A DNA stretch of 64,000 bases from Pelagibius sp050330205 (GCA_050330205.1 JBHJOA010000021.1:1-64000); one strand, 5' to 3'. Shown: positions 7,417-17,156, counted from the stretch's first letter. Numbers and translations: made by a program. Notes: generated by a model not told the origin, from the sequence alone.

Positions 7417-9408
7417 TCAGGTGCCGGCCGGTGGAATCTGCAGCGTCCACTGCGCCTCCTGCTGGGAACTGCCGTCGCGATAGACGACGAGGCTCTCCAG
7501 GATGCGCTGCACATAGTTGCGGGTCTCGCTGAAGGGAATGCGCTCGATCCAGTCGATCGGATTGACCGCTGGATCGCGCGGGTCGCCATAGAGGGCGATC
7601 CAACGCTCGGCGCGCGACGGCCCGGCGTTGTAGGCCGCCAGCGCCAGGATATAGGAGCCGCGGAAGCGGTTGAGCAGCTCGGCGAGGTAGGCCTGGCCGA
7701 GGCGGATGTTGTAGTCGGGGTCGCTGGTCAGGCGCTCGCGGCTGGACGGCAGGCCCATGCGCTGCGCCGTCTGGCGGGCCGTCGCCGGCATCAGCTGCAT
7801 GAGGCCCAGGGCGCCGGCGGGGCTGTGGGCCTTGGGATAGAACTCGCTCTCCTGGCGCATCACGGCGAGCACCAGCGCCGGCTCCGGTGCCGGCCCGATC
7901 GGCAGAGCCCGCCGCGGATACAGCAAGGGGTGCAGGTCGAACCCCTGCCTGCGGGCCGCCTTGGCGGTGCGCAGCGCGACGTCCTGGCGGCCCTGTTCCT
8001 TCGCCAGTTCGATGAGCAGGCGATAGTCGTCGAGATCTTCGGCATCCTGGCGCAGGCGGGCGACGAAGAGATCCATCAGGCGGTTCTGCTCGAGCGCGCC
8101 CATCAGGCGGGCCGCGGCCACTGTCTCCTTGGCCTCGAAGGCCGCGCGCTTGGCGGCGGGAATCACCAGCAGGGCAGTCGCCGGAGGCGTCCACTCGACG
8201 CCGATACGCTGGGCGGCCAGCTGTCCGTAGAATGTCGACGGATAGATGGCGGCGGCCTCGTACCAGCGCCGGGCCTCGTCGAGCCGTCCCAGTTCGGCGG
8301 CCGCCTCGCCGGCCCAGAAGGCGCCCCGCGATTTGCTGATCTCCGAAGTGGTGCCGTTGTGCAGGCGCACGAAGTGCTCGAAGGCCGCCTGCGGCCTGGA
8401 AAGGTATTTCAGCGCCATCCACCCGGCCTGCCACTCGCCGTCGGCGAAGGGGGTGCCCTCGCTGTGGCCGTGGCGGGCGCTCATGCGGTAGGCGAGCGCG
8501 TAGTCGTTGTTGTCGATGGCACGCCAGACCACCCAGTTGCGCAGGCGCCACCAGGCCGTCGCCCGGGGAACCTCCGCCGGAACCGCGTCGAGCAGTTCCA
8601 CGACACCCTCGAAGCGGCCGCGCCGCTGGCGCCAGACGGCGCGTTCGAAGATCAGTCCGGGGTCGTTCTGCAGGCTCGCCGGGACGCGTCCGATGAGGGC
8701 GTCGACGCCGGGCCGGTTCTCGATGAGGGTGATCCGCGCGCGGGCGAGGGCGGCCGGCCCCGACGGGACCCGCTGAATCTGACGCTGCGCCGGGGCCACC
8801 CGCTGGTCCCAGAGCAGCCGGTCGAGCCGGGCGATATCGTCCTCAGCGGTGAGCAAGGACTTGAAGCGGGTGCGGAAGACGCTCTCCTCCGCCGACTCGA
8901 AGTCCACGTTCACCCAGTAGGCGCGGGCGACCCGGCGCGCGTCGTCCTGACGGCCGCTGTCCCAGAGGGCGGAAACGTGGCGCAGCGCCCCTTTGCCGGT
9001 GATCGCCGGGCGGTTCCCGAACCAGGCCAGCACCTCGGCAGGGGAGAAGGCCTGGGGCAGCAACTCTTCGCCATTGCGGTGAAGGCCGAACAGTCCGGGC
9101 CAGTCGGGGTTCGCCTGGAGGAAGTCCGAAATCTCGCCGAAGCTCCGCCCGGTATTGCGGCGGCCGAGATCCAGCCAGGTGACGATCTTGGCGGCCAGGG
9201 GGTGCGAGCCCTGCTGGGCCATGGCCGCGCCGCGCTCGAAGTAGCCGTCCTCGATCAGCGTCAGGGCCGCGGTGTAGAGCCGGCGGTCCGCATCTGAAAG
9301 GCCCTCGACCGTCGCCGCGCGTACCGTCTGCGCAGGCAAGGCGGCGGCCAGATGGAACAGCAGGATGACAAATACGGCCGAATAGCGCTTGCCAACGTGC
9401 AGGGTCAC
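7417..9408 (-). CDS. soluble lytic murein transglycosylase (Slt70-like)
   Basis: 663 residues from a GTG at 9408, chosen because GGAGA sits 7 bases upstream and the product then opens with a signal peptide (basic GKRYS, hydrophobic VFVILLFHLAAALPA). The middle (about 40-480) is an alpha-helical superhelix typical of Slt enzymes. The C-terminal SLT domain has the catalytic Glu in RQESEFYPKAHSPAGALGLM, followed by QLMPATA and the AAYNAGP motif. It cleaves the MurNAc-GlcNAc bond in the periplasm with 1,6-anhydro product formation. It is divergent from dapA; an upstream ATG at 9507 is possible but would spoil the signal peptide. Confidence 0.9.
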   Translation of the reverse strand: MTLHVGKRYSAVFVILLFHLAAALPAQTVRAATVEGLSDADRRLYTAALTLIEDGYFERGAAMAQQGSHPLAAKIVTWLDLGRRNTGRSFGEISDFLQANPDWPGLFGLHRNGEELLPQAFSPAEVLAWFGNRPAITGKGALRHVSALWDSGRQDDARRVARAYWVNVDFESAEESVFRTRFKSLLTAEDDIARLDRLLWDQRVAPAQRQIQRVPSGPAALARARITLIENRPGVDALIGRVPASLQNDPGLIFERAVWRQRRGRFEGVVELLDAVPAEVPRATAWWRLRNWVVWRAIDNNDYALAYRMSARHGHSEGTPFADGEWQAGWMALKYLSRPQAAFEHFVRLHNGTTSEISKSRGAFWAGEAAAELGRLDEARRWYEAAAIYPSTFYGQLAAQRIGVEWTPPATALLVIPAAKRAAFEAKETVAAARLMGALEQNRLMDLFVARLRQDAEDLDDYRLLIELAKEQGRQDVALRTAKAARRQGFDLHPLLYPRRALPIGPAPEPALVLAVMRQESEFYPKAHSPAGALGLMQLMPATARQTAQRMGLPSSRERLTSDPDYNIRLGQAYLAELLNRFRGSYILALAAYNAGPSRAERWIALYGDPRDPAVNPIDWIERIPFSETRNYVQRILESLVVYRDGSSQQEAQWTLQIPPAGT

Positions 9409-9581
9409 CGCAGTCTCCGTCTGCCCTCGGGATGCCTGCCGAGGGTAATGTGAGCGGCGGGTCGCCTGCAAGCGACGCCTGGGCCCCGGCAACTTGCCCC
9501 GGCTCACGCCAGCGGCTATGGTCGCCGCTCACCGGGCCTGCCGTAGGCTGCGGAAAACGTACGGATTCAGGGATCTCAACA

Positions 9582-10469
9582 ATGTCCGGCCCCATGTTCT
9601 CGGGCTCCATCACCGCGCTCATCACACCTTTTCGTGATGGGCGGCTGGATGAAGATGCCTTTCAGCGCTTTGTAGAGTGGCAGATCGAAGAGGGGACGAG
9701 CGCGCTGGTTTCCTGCGGGACGACCGGAGAGTCGCCGACCCTGTCCCACGAGGAAGACATGCGGGTGACGGCGCTCTGCATCGAGGCCGCCAAAGGCCGG
9801 GTACCGGTGATCGCGGGGACCGGCTCGAACTCCACCGAGGAAGCGATCCTGTTGACGCGCCACGCCAAGGCGGCCGGCGCCGATGCGGCCCTGATCGTCA
9901 CGCCCTATTACAACAAGCCGACGCAGGAAGGCCTCTACCAGCACTACCGGGCGATCCACGAGGCGGTGGATATTCCCATCTTGATCTACAATATCCCGGG
10001 GCGCTGCATCGTCGACATGTCGGTCGAGACCATGGCGCGGCTGGCCGAGTTGCCCAACGTCGTCGGCGTGAAGGATGCCACGGCGGACCTGACCCGGCCG
10101 GCCAAGACCCGCGCCGCGATCGGCCGCGACTTCGCGCAGCTATCGGGTGAGGACGCCACCGTGGTTCCGTTCCTGGCCCAGGGAGGCCACGGCTGCATTT
10201 CAGTGACGTCCAACGTGGCGCCGCGGCTCTGTGCCGAACTGCACGCGGCCTGGCAGCGCCGCGACCTGGACCTGGTGGAGGAGTTGAACGACCGCCTGAT
10301 GCCCCTGCACGAAGCCCTGTTCATCGAATCGAACCCGGCGCCGGTGAAGTACGCCGCCAAGCTGCTCGGCCACTGCGAGGACGAGGTGCGCCTGCCCCTG
10401 GTCCGCGTGCGGCCCGAAACGCAGACGCGGGTGCGCTCGGCCATGGTCCACGCCGGTCTCGTCAACTAG
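9582..10469 (+). CDS. dapA: 4-hydroxy-tetrahydrodipicolinate synthase
   Basis: 295 residues. It condenses pyruvate with aspartate semialdehyde, the first committed step to diaminopimelate and lysine. Visible motifs are CGTTGES (substrate loop), PYYNKPTQEGLYQH, the YNIPGR motif with the catalytic Tyr, and the Schiff-base Lys in GVKDAT near residue 163. An AGGGA ribosome site 8 bases before the ATG at 9582 supports this start over the internal ATG at 9594 (which would give the 292 residues of the E. coli enzyme). smpB follows after 20 bases, probably in one transcript. Confidence 0.97.
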   Translation: MSGPMFSGSITALITPFRDGRLDEDAFQRFVEWQIEEGTSALVSCGTTGESPTLSHEEDMRVTALCIEAAKGRVPVIAGTGSNSTEEAILLTRHAKAAGADAALIVTPYYNKPTQEGLYQHYRAIHEAVDIPILIYNIPGRCIVDMSVETMARLAELPNVVGVKDATADLTRPAKTRAAIGRDFAQLSGEDATVVPFLAQGGHGCISVTSNVAPRLCAELHAAWQRRDLDLVEELNDRLMPLHEALFIESNPAPVKYAAKLLGHCEDEVRLPLVRVRPETQTRVRSAMVHAGLVN

Positions 10470-10489
10470 GCCTGCGGGAACACCAGGCG

Positions 10490-10954
10490 ATGAAGGCGGG
10501 CGCGAAGCAGATCGCGGCCCAGAACCGGCGGGCACGCCACGACTATCGGATCGAGGAGCGCTTCGAGGCCGGGCTGGTGCTCACCGGCAGCGAGGTCAAG
10601 TCGCTGCGCGGAGGGCGTGCGTCGATCGGCGAGGCCTACGTGACGGAACGCAGCGGCGAGCTGTTCCTGCAGGGCGCTCACATCCCGGAATACATGGCCG
10701 CGACCCGCAACAACCACGAGCCGCGCCGTCTGCGCAAGCTGCTGGTGCATCGCCGGGAACTGGCCAAGCTGATCGGCCAGGTGCGCCGCGAAGGCTACAC
10801 CCTGATTCCGCTGTCGATCTACTTCAACGAGCGGGGCATCGCCAAGCTGGAGGTCGGCCTGGCGCGCGGCAAGCGCAAGGTCGACAAGCGCGAGGACATC
10901 AAGTCGCGCGACTGGGAACGCCGCAAGTCACGGCTGTTGCGCGAGCGCGGATAG
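10490..10954 (+). CDS. smpB: SsrA-binding protein SmpB
   Basis: 154 residues, the usual length. It binds tmRNA and delivers it to stalled ribosomes. The OB-fold core has ARHDYRIEERFEAG, GSEVKSLRGGRASI and the EPRRLRKLLVHRRE segment; the basic tail DWERRKSRLLRERG is the part that occupies the decoding site. It lies 20 bases after dapA, and its last 27 bases overlap the end of the convergent uracil-DNA glycosylase gene. Confidence 0.97.
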   Translation: MKAGAKQIAAQNRRARHDYRIEERFEAGLVLTGSEVKSLRGGRASIGEAYVTERSGELFLQGAHIPEYMAATRNNHEPRRLRKLLVHRRELAKLIGQVRREGYTLIPLSIYFNERGIAKLEVGLARGKRKVDKREDIKSRDWERRKSRLLRERG

Positions 10955-11578
10955 GCGCCTGCGGATGCCGGCGAAGACATCCTCGAACATTGCCTCGGTC
11001 AGGCGCCCGGTGTTGGTGTTGTAGCGCGAGCAGTGGTAGCTGTCGGCAACCGTCAGGCCGTCGATCTCGTGCAGGGCGCCGTGGCGGAAGGGGAAGGCGC
11101 TCTTGCGGGCGCCGAGGGTGGTCAGCACCGCGCCGTGCGACAGGCTGCCGAGGCAGAGGACGATCCGCAAACGGGGCATCGCCGCGATCTCCGCCGCCAG
11201 GAACGGGCGGCAACTGCCGACCTCCGCCCCGACCGGCTTGTTCTCCGGCGGCACGCAGCGCACGGCGTTGGTGACCCGGCAGTCGACCAGCTTCAGGCCG
11301 TCGTCCGCGCGCCGGCCGTAGCGCCCTTCGGCAAAGCCGAACTTCAGGAAGGTGCTGTAGAGAAGGTCGCCGGCGTAGTCGCCGGTGAACGGCCGGCCGG
11401 TTTGGTTGGCCCCCTTGAGACCCGGGGCCAGGCCGACGACCAGCAGGCGGGCCTGCAGCGGGCCGAAGGCGGCGACCGGGGCGTTGTGGAAGTCCGGGTA
11501 GGCCGAGCGGTTGGCGCGCCGGAACTCGACAAGGCGCGGACAGAGGGCGCAGTCGGCCGGCGGCTCTACGGGCAGCAT
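10928..11578 (-). CDS. uracil-DNA glycosylase, family 5 (UdgB)
   Basis: 216 residues. Four N-terminal and central cysteines fit an iron-sulfur cluster (CALC near residue 10-14, then Cys in RCVPPE and near CRPF). Motif A is GLAPGLKGANQTGRPFTGD, with no polar Asp/Asn catalytic residue, as is usual in family 5; motif B is SYHCSRYNTNTGRL. These enzymes remove uracil, hypoxanthine and other deaminated bases from double-stranded DNA. The 3' end overlaps smpB by 27 bases. Confidence 0.9.
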   Translation of the reverse strand: MLPVEPPADCALCPRLVEFRRANRSAYPDFHNAPVAAFGPLQARLLVVGLAPGLKGANQTGRPFTGDYAGDLLYSTFLKFGFAEGRYGRRADDGLKLVDCRVTNAVRCVPPENKPVGAEVGSCRPFLAAEIAAMPRLRIVLCLGSLSHGAVLTTLGARKSAFPFRHGALHEIDGLTVADSYHCSRYNTNTGRLTEAMFEDVFAGIRRRLSALAQQP

Positions 11579-11593
11579 CGACAGGCCTGGCCG

Positions 11594-12223
11594 CTAGACG
11601 GCCTCGTCCTCGTAGTAGTCGTCCTCCTCGACGAAGCGGTCCTCTTCGTAGCCGTCCTGGCGCAGACGGCCGCCGCTGCGCGACCTGTCGCCCGGCAACT
11701 GGCGGGCGATCAGCGACTGCAGGTCGGCCAGATCGACGAAGATGTCGGCCTGACGGCGCAGCTCGTCGGCGATCATGGGCGGCTGTGAGCGCAGGGTCGA
11801 GACTACGGTGACGCGGCGGCCGCGCCGCTGAACCGCCTCGACCAGGCGGCGGAAGTCGCCGTCGCCGGAGAACAGCACGATATGGTCCAGGTGCTCCACC
11901 ATCTCCAAGACATCGATGGCGAGTTCGATGTCCATGTTGCCCTTGACCTTGCGGCGGCCGGTGGCGTCGGTGAACTCCTTGGTCGGCTTCGTGACCATGG
12001 TGTAGCCGTTGTAGTCGAGCCAGTCGACCAGTGGCCGGATCGGGGAATACTCCTGATCGTCCACCAGGGCGGTGTAGTAGAGCGCCCGCACGAGGTTGCA
12101 GCGGCTCGAAAAGACTTCCAACAAATTCTTGTAATCTATATCAAAACCAAGTGACCGGGCCGTCGCATAGAGATTTGCGCCGTCGATGAACATCGCGACC
12201 CGTTCCTGACTGTAGAACTTCAT
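11594..12223 (-). CDS. NYN domain (LabA/DUF88-like) protein
   Basis: 209 residues. The PIN-like NYN fold is shown by MFIDGANLYATA (first acidic residue), KGNMDIELAIDVL (second and third acidic residues) and VLFSGDGDFRRLVEAVQRRG (fourth), followed by an Asp/Glu-rich tail (about 175-209). All expected metal-binding acids are present, so it is probably an active RNase. LabA-like proteins have uncertain targets. It is 16 bases from the UdgB gene and divergent from folK across a 204-base gap. Confidence 0.88.
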   Translation of the reverse strand: MKFYSQERVAMFIDGANLYATARSLGFDIDYKNLLEVFSSRCNLVRALYYTALVDDQEYSPIRPLVDWLDYNGYTMVTKPTKEFTDATGRRKVKGNMDIELAIDVLEMVEHLDHIVLFSGDGDFRRLVEAVQRRGRRVTVVSTLRSQPPMIADELRRQADIFVDLADLQSLIARQLPGDRSRSGGRLRQDGYEEDRFVEEDDYYEDEAV

Positions 12224-12427
12224 CTTTTTTCCTTCGACAAACCGGCGCGCGGCAATGGCATCGCCAGCCCAACAAGGTTATCGATTTGCTGTTGAACCCT
12301 ACCAGCTGTAATGCGAACCGGAGGCGCGCGATGAAATCATGAATTGCGATGTCGACCGTCGAAATCCGAGCGGCCATGCCGGTTGCGCAAGCGTTGCATT
12401 ATCCTTTGAGGGGGCAGTGGGGGAAAC

Positions 12428-12922
12428 ATGATTCTTGTCGGGCTCGGTTCGAATCTGATCACCGAGCGTCATTCGACTTCAGTTCAAGTCTTAGAATCGG
12501 CAATTAATTCATTGGCACAGAAGGGAATTCTTGTTGATGAAATTTCTTCCTGGTATCGCAGCGCCCCGGTCCCGGCCTCGGACCAGCCCTGGTTCGTGAA
12601 TGCGGTGGCCCGCGTTTCCACAGGCCTCGCCCCGGCCGATCTCCTTCAGGTTCTGCACCAGGTAGAGGCTGAATACGGTCGTGTGCGAAACCTGCCCAAC
12701 GACAGCCGCACCCTGGACCTCGATCTGCTGGCCTATGGGGATGCCATCATAAGCGACCCGCGGGGCCTTGTGTTGCCGCACCCGCGGCTGGCCGAGCGGG
12801 CTTTCGTGCTGCTGCCATTGGCCGAGGTCGCCCCGGATTGGCGCCATCCGGTGACCGGGCGGACGGCCGCAGAAATGCTGGAAACCCTGCCGGCGGGGCA
12901 GCAGGTCGAGAAAATGGCCTGA
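12428..12922 (+). CDS. folK: 6-hydroxymethyl-dihydropterin pyrophosphokinase
   Basis: 164 residues. It transfers pyrophosphate from ATP to 6-hydroxymethyl-7,8-dihydropterin in folate synthesis. Motifs are GLGSNL at the start, QPWFVNAVARV, the RTLDLDLLAYGD signature with metal-binding Asp residues, and LPHPRLAERAFVLLPLAEVAP. No folP or folB is next to it; rpoZ follows after 126 bases. The 204 bases upstream separate it from the divergent NYN gene and must hold both promoters; no clear operator is seen there. Confidence 0.96.
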   Translation: MILVGLGSNLITERHSTSVQVLESAINSLAQKGILVDEISSWYRSAPVPASDQPWFVNAVARVSTGLAPADLLQVLHQVEAEYGRVRNLPNDSRTLDLDLLAYGDAIISDPRGLVLPHPRLAERAFVLLPLAEVAPDWRHPVTGRTAAEMLETLPAGQQVEKMA

Positions 12923-13048
12923 ACGGCGCCGGGGATCGCCGAAACCAGCGGCTTTGGGGTTGCGCTGGCCCCGGCCGTCCACATATATTCCACCGCCGTC
13001 GCGGCCCCGGTTTGGGCCGCGCTCCCGTATTAGTAGAAAGCATATTAC

Positions 13049-13414
13049 ATGGCGCGCGTAACTGTCGAAGATTGCGTACTCAGGGTTCCCAACCGCTTCG
13101 AGCTGGTCATGATGGCCGCGCAGCGGGCGAGGGACATTTCTTCCGGCGCGCCGCTGACCGTCGATCGCGACAACGACAAGAACCCCGTCGTCGCGCTGCG
13201 GGAAATCGCTGACGATGCCGTCAGCCTGGACAGCCTGGGCAATGCCCTGGTGCAGAGTCTGCAGAAGCAGAGCGAGCAGGATGAACCGGAGGAAGACATC
13301 GTCGAGTTCGACGCGCCGGTCATGCCCACCGCCGCCGACCAGGACCTGATGCAGGAAGAAGCTCTCCCGGCCCCCGACGCGGATGAGCTTTCCGACGACG
13401 ACGAGGACGAGTGA
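13049..13414 (+). CDS. rpoZ: DNA-directed RNA polymerase omega subunit
   Basis: 121 residues. It opens with MARVTVEDCV and PNRFELVMMAAQRARDI, the conserved omega core that clamps the beta' subunit, and ends with an acidic tail usual in alphaproteobacteria. It lies directly before rsh, as in many proteobacteria, where omega also takes part in the (p)ppGpp response of RNA polymerase. Confidence 0.96.
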   Translation: MARVTVEDCVLRVPNRFELVMMAAQRARDISSGAPLTVDRDNDKNPVVALREIADDAVSLDSLGNALVQSLQKQSEQDEPEEDIVEFDAPVMPTAADQDLMQEEALPAPDADELSDDDEDE

Positions 13415-13560
13415 CCGGCCGCTGGGCCTGACGGGCTCCACCTGTCGACGAGTCCGGATTTCACGCCGGAAAAACATGTACTTGGCGCCCCGTACCCGGG
13501 CGCGTATGATTAGAATCGTTTTAATCTGGGTGCTGGCGGGAGCCAATAGTCGGGCGCAGC

Positions 13561-15705
13561 ATGATCCGGCAGTTTGAACTGGTCGAACGGGTCAAGTCCT
13601 ACGATCCGGGCGCGGACGAGGATGCGCTCAACCGCGCCTACGTGTTTGCCATGAAGGCGCATGGGTCCCAGAAGCGGGCTTCCGGGGATCCCTACTTCTC
13701 CCATCCGATCGAGGTCGCCGGCATTCTCACCGACCTCAAGCTCGACGATTCCTCCATCATCACGGCATTGCTGCACGACGTCGTCGAGGACACCGTCGCG
13801 ACGCTTGACGACGTCGAGACGATGTTCGGCAAGGAAATCGCCCGGCTGGTGGACGGCGTGACCAAGCTGGGCCGCCTGGAGCTGCAGTCCGAGGAAACCA
13901 AGCACGCGGAGAACTTCCGTAAGCTCCTGGTGGCCATGTCGGAGGACATCCGCGTGCTGCTGGTGAAGCTGGCGGACCGGCTGCACAACATGCAGACCCT
14001 GCACTTCATCGCGTCGCCCGAGAAGCGCCGGCGGATCGCCAGGGAAACCATGGATATCTACGCCCCGCTTGCCGAGCGCATCGGCATGCACGGCTTCAAG
14101 GACCAGCTGGAAGACCTCGCTTTCGGCGAACTCAACAAGGACGGGCGCGATTCCGTCCTCGCCCGGCTGGATTTCCTGCGCGGCCAGGGCCAGGACCTCT
14201 CCGAGCGCATCATCGGCGAGCTGCACCAGCGCCTGAAGGAAGAGGGCATCTCGGCCACGGTCTCCGGCCGCATGAAGACGCCGTACTCGGTCTGGCGCAA
14301 GATGCAGCGCAAGAACATCACCTTCGAGCAGCTCTCCGACATCATGGCGTTTCGCGTCGTGGTCTCGTCGCTGGGCGACTGCTATCACGCGCTGGGGCTG
14401 CTTCATAGCCGCTACCCGGTCGTGCCGGGGCGCTTCAAGGACTACATCTCGACACCGAAGCCGAACGGCTACCGCTCGCTGCATACGACCATCATCGGGC
14501 CCGAGCGCCACCGCATCGAGGTGCAGATCCGCACCCTGGACATGCACGAGGTGGCCGAATACGGCGTTGCCGCCCACTGGATCTACAAGCAGGAGAATCC
14601 GCAGGTCGAAGGCCGGCAATACCGCTGGATGCGCGAACTGCTCGACATCCTGGAGCACGCCGACAACCCCGAAGAGTTTCTGGAACACACCAAGTTGGAG
14701 ATGTTCCAGGACCAGGTGTTCTGCTTTACGCCCAAGGGTGCTGTGATCGCGCTGCCGAGCGGCGCGACGCCTGTCGACTTCGCTTATGCCGTCCACTCGG
14801 AGGTCGGCGATACCTGCGTCGGGGCAAAGGTCAACGGCCGTATGGTCCAGTTGCGCATCGCCCTGCAGAACGGTGACCAGGTCGAGATCATCACGTCCAA
14901 GGCGCAGACACCGTCACCGGACTGGGAACAGTTCGTCGTCAGCGGCAAGGCCAAGGCCCGCGTGCGGCGTTTCGTGCGTCTGAAGCAACGCGAACAGTAC
15001 ATGGAGCTGGGCCGGCAGATCCTGCAGAAGTCCTTCCGCCAGGAAGGCTACGAGATGACCGAGAAGGGTCTCGACTCTGTCGTCAAGCGGTTCAAATGCG
15101 ACACCGTCGGCGATCTCTGCGCGGCCGTCGGCCAGGGCCATTTCACCGGCCGCGAGGTCGTTCACGCGGTCTATCCGGGCACCAAGGCGGATGCCAAGGT
15201 TCAGAAGGTCGTCCCGATCGCGCGGGCCCGAGCCAAGCAGGGCAAGGGCTGGGAAACCTCTGTCCCCATCAAGGGGCTGATCCCCGGCATGGCGGTCCAC
15301 TACGCCCATTGTTGCCACCCGCTGCCGGGCGACCGGATAGTCGGCATCGTCACGACGGGCAAGGGCGTCACCGTCCACACCATCGACTGCGATACCCTGG
15401 AGAGCTTCCAGGCCACGCCGGAACGCTGGGTCGATCTGTCCTGGGACGTGGATGATGGCCTGGAGCAACGGATCGGCCGGCTGCACGTTATCGTTGCGAA
15501 CGAGCCGGGCAGCCTCGGGAGCCTTTCCACGATCATCGGCAAGAATCATGGGAACATCAGCAACCTCAAGATTACGAACCGTTCAATAGACTTCTTCGAG
15601 ATGTTGATCGATGTCGAAGTAACGAGTGTCAAACATTTGACAAATATTATCGCCGCACTGCGCGCCATGCCGGTAATCACCTCCGTGGAGCGGGCGCGTG
15701 GTTAA
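13561..15705 (+). CDS. rsh: bifunctional (p)ppGpp synthetase/hydrolase (RelA/SpoT, Rsh)
   Basis: 714 residues. The HD hydrolase domain (about 25-180) keeps the His and HDVVEDT motifs; the synthetase domain (about 235-350) contains GRMKTPYSVWRKMQRK and PGRFKDYISTPKPNGYRSLH. The RxKD form of this last motif marks bifunctional enzymes, while ExDD marks RelA-type synthetase-only enzymes. A TGS domain (about 385-450, QVFCFTPKGAVIALP) and a C-terminal ACT domain (about 640-712) follow. As the probable single long Rsh of this organism it would both make and degrade the alarmone. An imperfect inverted repeat (GATTA/TAATC) at about 13509-13526 precedes it. Confidence 0.96.
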   Translation: MIRQFELVERVKSYDPGADEDALNRAYVFAMKAHGSQKRASGDPYFSHPIEVAGILTDLKLDDSSIITALLHDVVEDTVATLDDVETMFGKEIARLVDGVTKLGRLELQSEETKHAENFRKLLVAMSEDIRVLLVKLADRLHNMQTLHFIASPEKRRRIARETMDIYAPLAERIGMHGFKDQLEDLAFGELNKDGRDSVLARLDFLRGQGQDLSERIIGELHQRLKEEGISATVSGRMKTPYSVWRKMQRKNITFEQLSDIMAFRVVVSSLGDCYHALGLLHSRYPVVPGRFKDYISTPKPNGYRSLHTTIIGPERHRIEVQIRTLDMHEVAEYGVAAHWIYKQENPQVEGRQYRWMRELLDILEHADNPEEFLEHTKLEMFQDQVFCFTPKGAVIALPSGATPVDFAYAVHSEVGDTCVGAKVNGRMVQLRIALQNGDQVEIITSKAQTPSPDWEQFVVSGKAKARVRRFVRLKQREQYMELGRQILQKSFRQEGYEMTEKGLDSVVKRFKCDTVGDLCAAVGQGHFTGREVVHAVYPGTKADAKVQKVVPIARARAKQGKGWETSVPIKGLIPGMAVHYAHCCHPLPGDRIVGIVTTGKGVTVHTIDCDTLESFQATPERWVDLSWDVDDGLEQRIGRLHVIVANEPGSLGSLSTIIGKNHGNISNLKITNRSIDFFEMLIDVEVTSVKHLTNIIAALRAMPVITSVERARG

Positions 15706-15739
15706 GAAAGACGCCAACTTCGCCGGGTAGACTGCAAGG

Positions 15740-16360
15740 ATGTTCAAGCGCCGGATCCCTCTTCCTCTCCTCAAGCGCGCCGGAGGCTTCGTCTGGCCGC
15801 GCGGCGGCTGGCGGCGATCGGGCGCCTATGTGGCGCACCGGCTGCGCCGACTGCCGGGAACGCCCTATCGGATCGCCGCCGGCTTCGCCAGCGGCGCCGC
15901 GGTTTCCTTCACGCCGTTCATCGGCCTGCACTTCGTCCTGGCAGCGGGACTGGCCGTCCTGGTCCGGGGCAACCTCATCGCCGCGGCGATCGGCACCGTG
16001 GTCGGCAATCCCTGGACCTTCCCGTTCATCTGGTTCTGGATCTACACGTTGGGGCATTGGGTCCTGGGCGGCCGCTATCTCTTGACAGGGCCGACGGATG
16101 ACCTTTCATTCCAGGAGATATTCGACAGGCCGTTCGAAATCCTGTTGCCCATGACCGTCGGCGGCGTTCCGACGGCGGTGGTGGCCTGGTTCGTATTCTT
16201 CTGGCCGCTGCAGCGAACCGTCGCCGAGTATCAAAGGGCGCGGCGGCGGCGGCTACGCAAGCGGCTGGAGCGCCTGGGCGAGGCCGACGGCGGCGGCCGG
16301 TCGCGGGGCGAACAGGTCGACCAAGCGGACGACACGAGAAAGGTCGAGAATCAGCGATGA
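15740..16360 (+). CDS. DUF2062 membrane protein
   Basis: 206 residues. After a basic N-terminus come the DUF2062 hallmarks: IAAGFASGAAVSFTPFIGLH, the hydrophobic VLVRGNLIAAAIGT and the NPWTFPFIWFW motif, then two further membrane segments (about 130-155). The tail is highly charged. The function of DUF2062 is not established. It lies between rsh and pdxJ, and its stop overlaps the pdxJ start (ATGA), so translation is probably coupled. Confidence 0.88.
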   Translation: MFKRRIPLPLLKRAGGFVWPRGGWRRSGAYVAHRLRRLPGTPYRIAAGFASGAAVSFTPFIGLHFVLAAGLAVLVRGNLIAAAIGTVVGNPWTFPFIWFWIYTLGHWVLGGRYLLTGPTDDLSFQEIFDRPFEILLPMTVGGVPTAVVAWFVFFWPLQRTVAEYQRARRRRLRKRLERLGEADGGGRSRGEQVDQADDTRKVENQR

Positions 16361-17127
16361 CCGGATATCTGCGCCTCGGAGTCAACATCGACCACGTCGC
16401 GACCATCCGCAACGCGCGCGGTGGCGGCCATCCGGATCCCGTGAAGGCGGCGCGCCTGGCCGCCGCGGCCGGGGCCGACGGCATCACGGCGCACCTGCGC
16501 GAAGACCGCCGGCATATCTCCGACGACGACATCGCACGCCTGACCGGCGAGATCGACCTGCCGCTGAACCTGGAAATGGCGGCCACGGAGGAGATGCTGG
16601 CCATCGCCTTGCGGCACCGCCCGCACGCCGCCTGCATCGTGCCGGAGCGGCGCGAGGAGCGAACCACGGAAGGCGGACTGGACGCCGCCGGCGGGCACAA
16701 CCACCTGCAGCCCTTCGTCGACAGGCTGGCCGCCGCGGGGTCCCGCGTGTCCCTGTTCATCGAGCCCGATCCGTTGCAGCTGGAGGCGTCGAGGCGGCTG
16801 GGCGTGCCGGTGGTGGAACTGCATACCGGTGCTTTCTGCGACGCCTTCCTGGACGACCCGGAGGGCGAGCGCACGAAGGCCTGCCTGGAGCGCATTCGCC
16901 AGGCCGCCCGCCTGGCGGAAGACCTTGGGATCGAGTGCCACGCCGGCCACGGACTTACCTTCGATACCGTGGGAGCAGTGGCGGCGATTCCGACCATCGC
17001 CGAGTTGAATATCGGCCATTTCCTCATTGGCGAGGCGATTTTCAGTGGCCTCGACAGCGCCATCCGGCGCATGCGCGCCCTGATGAACGAAGCGCGCGCC
17101 GAAGCCGGCGCGGCGCGCCGCGCCTAG
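16357..17127 (+). CDS. pdxJ: pyridoxine 5'-phosphate synthase
   Basis: 256 residues. It joins 1-deoxyxylulose 5-phosphate with 3-amino-2-oxopropyl phosphate to form pyridoxine 5'-phosphate. Signature stretches are GVNIDHVATIRNARGG, GADGITAHLREDRRHI, NLEMAATEEM, VPERREERTTEGGLD and CHAGHGLTFDTV. The ATG overlaps the stop of the DUF2062 gene by 4 bases; acpS follows after 29 bases, the usual alphaproteobacterial order. Confidence 0.97.
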   Translation: MTGYLRLGVNIDHVATIRNARGGGHPDPVKAARLAAAAGADGITAHLREDRRHISDDDIARLTGEIDLPLNLEMAATEEMLAIALRHRPHAACIVPERREERTTEGGLDAAGGHNHLQPFVDRLAAAGSRVSLFIEPDPLQLEASRRLGVPVVELHTGAFCDAFLDDPEGERTKACLERIRQAARLAEDLGIECHAGHGLTFDTVGAVAAIPTIAELNIGHFLIGEAIFSGLDSAIRRMRALMNEARAEAGAARRA

Positions 17128-17156
17128 TCGCCCGGTCCACCGGCGGAGCAACGTCA

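Noticed and set aside
7358..8551. N-terminal extension of the haloacid dehalogenase frame
   Set aside because: The extension overlaps the transglycosylase coding region in another frame and is low-complexity; family homology begins at the ATG at 7357.
13500..13530. Iron-type operator before rsh (GATTA...TAATC)
   Set aside because: The repeat is imperfect and matches no known Irr, Fur or RirA site well enough to report as a feature.
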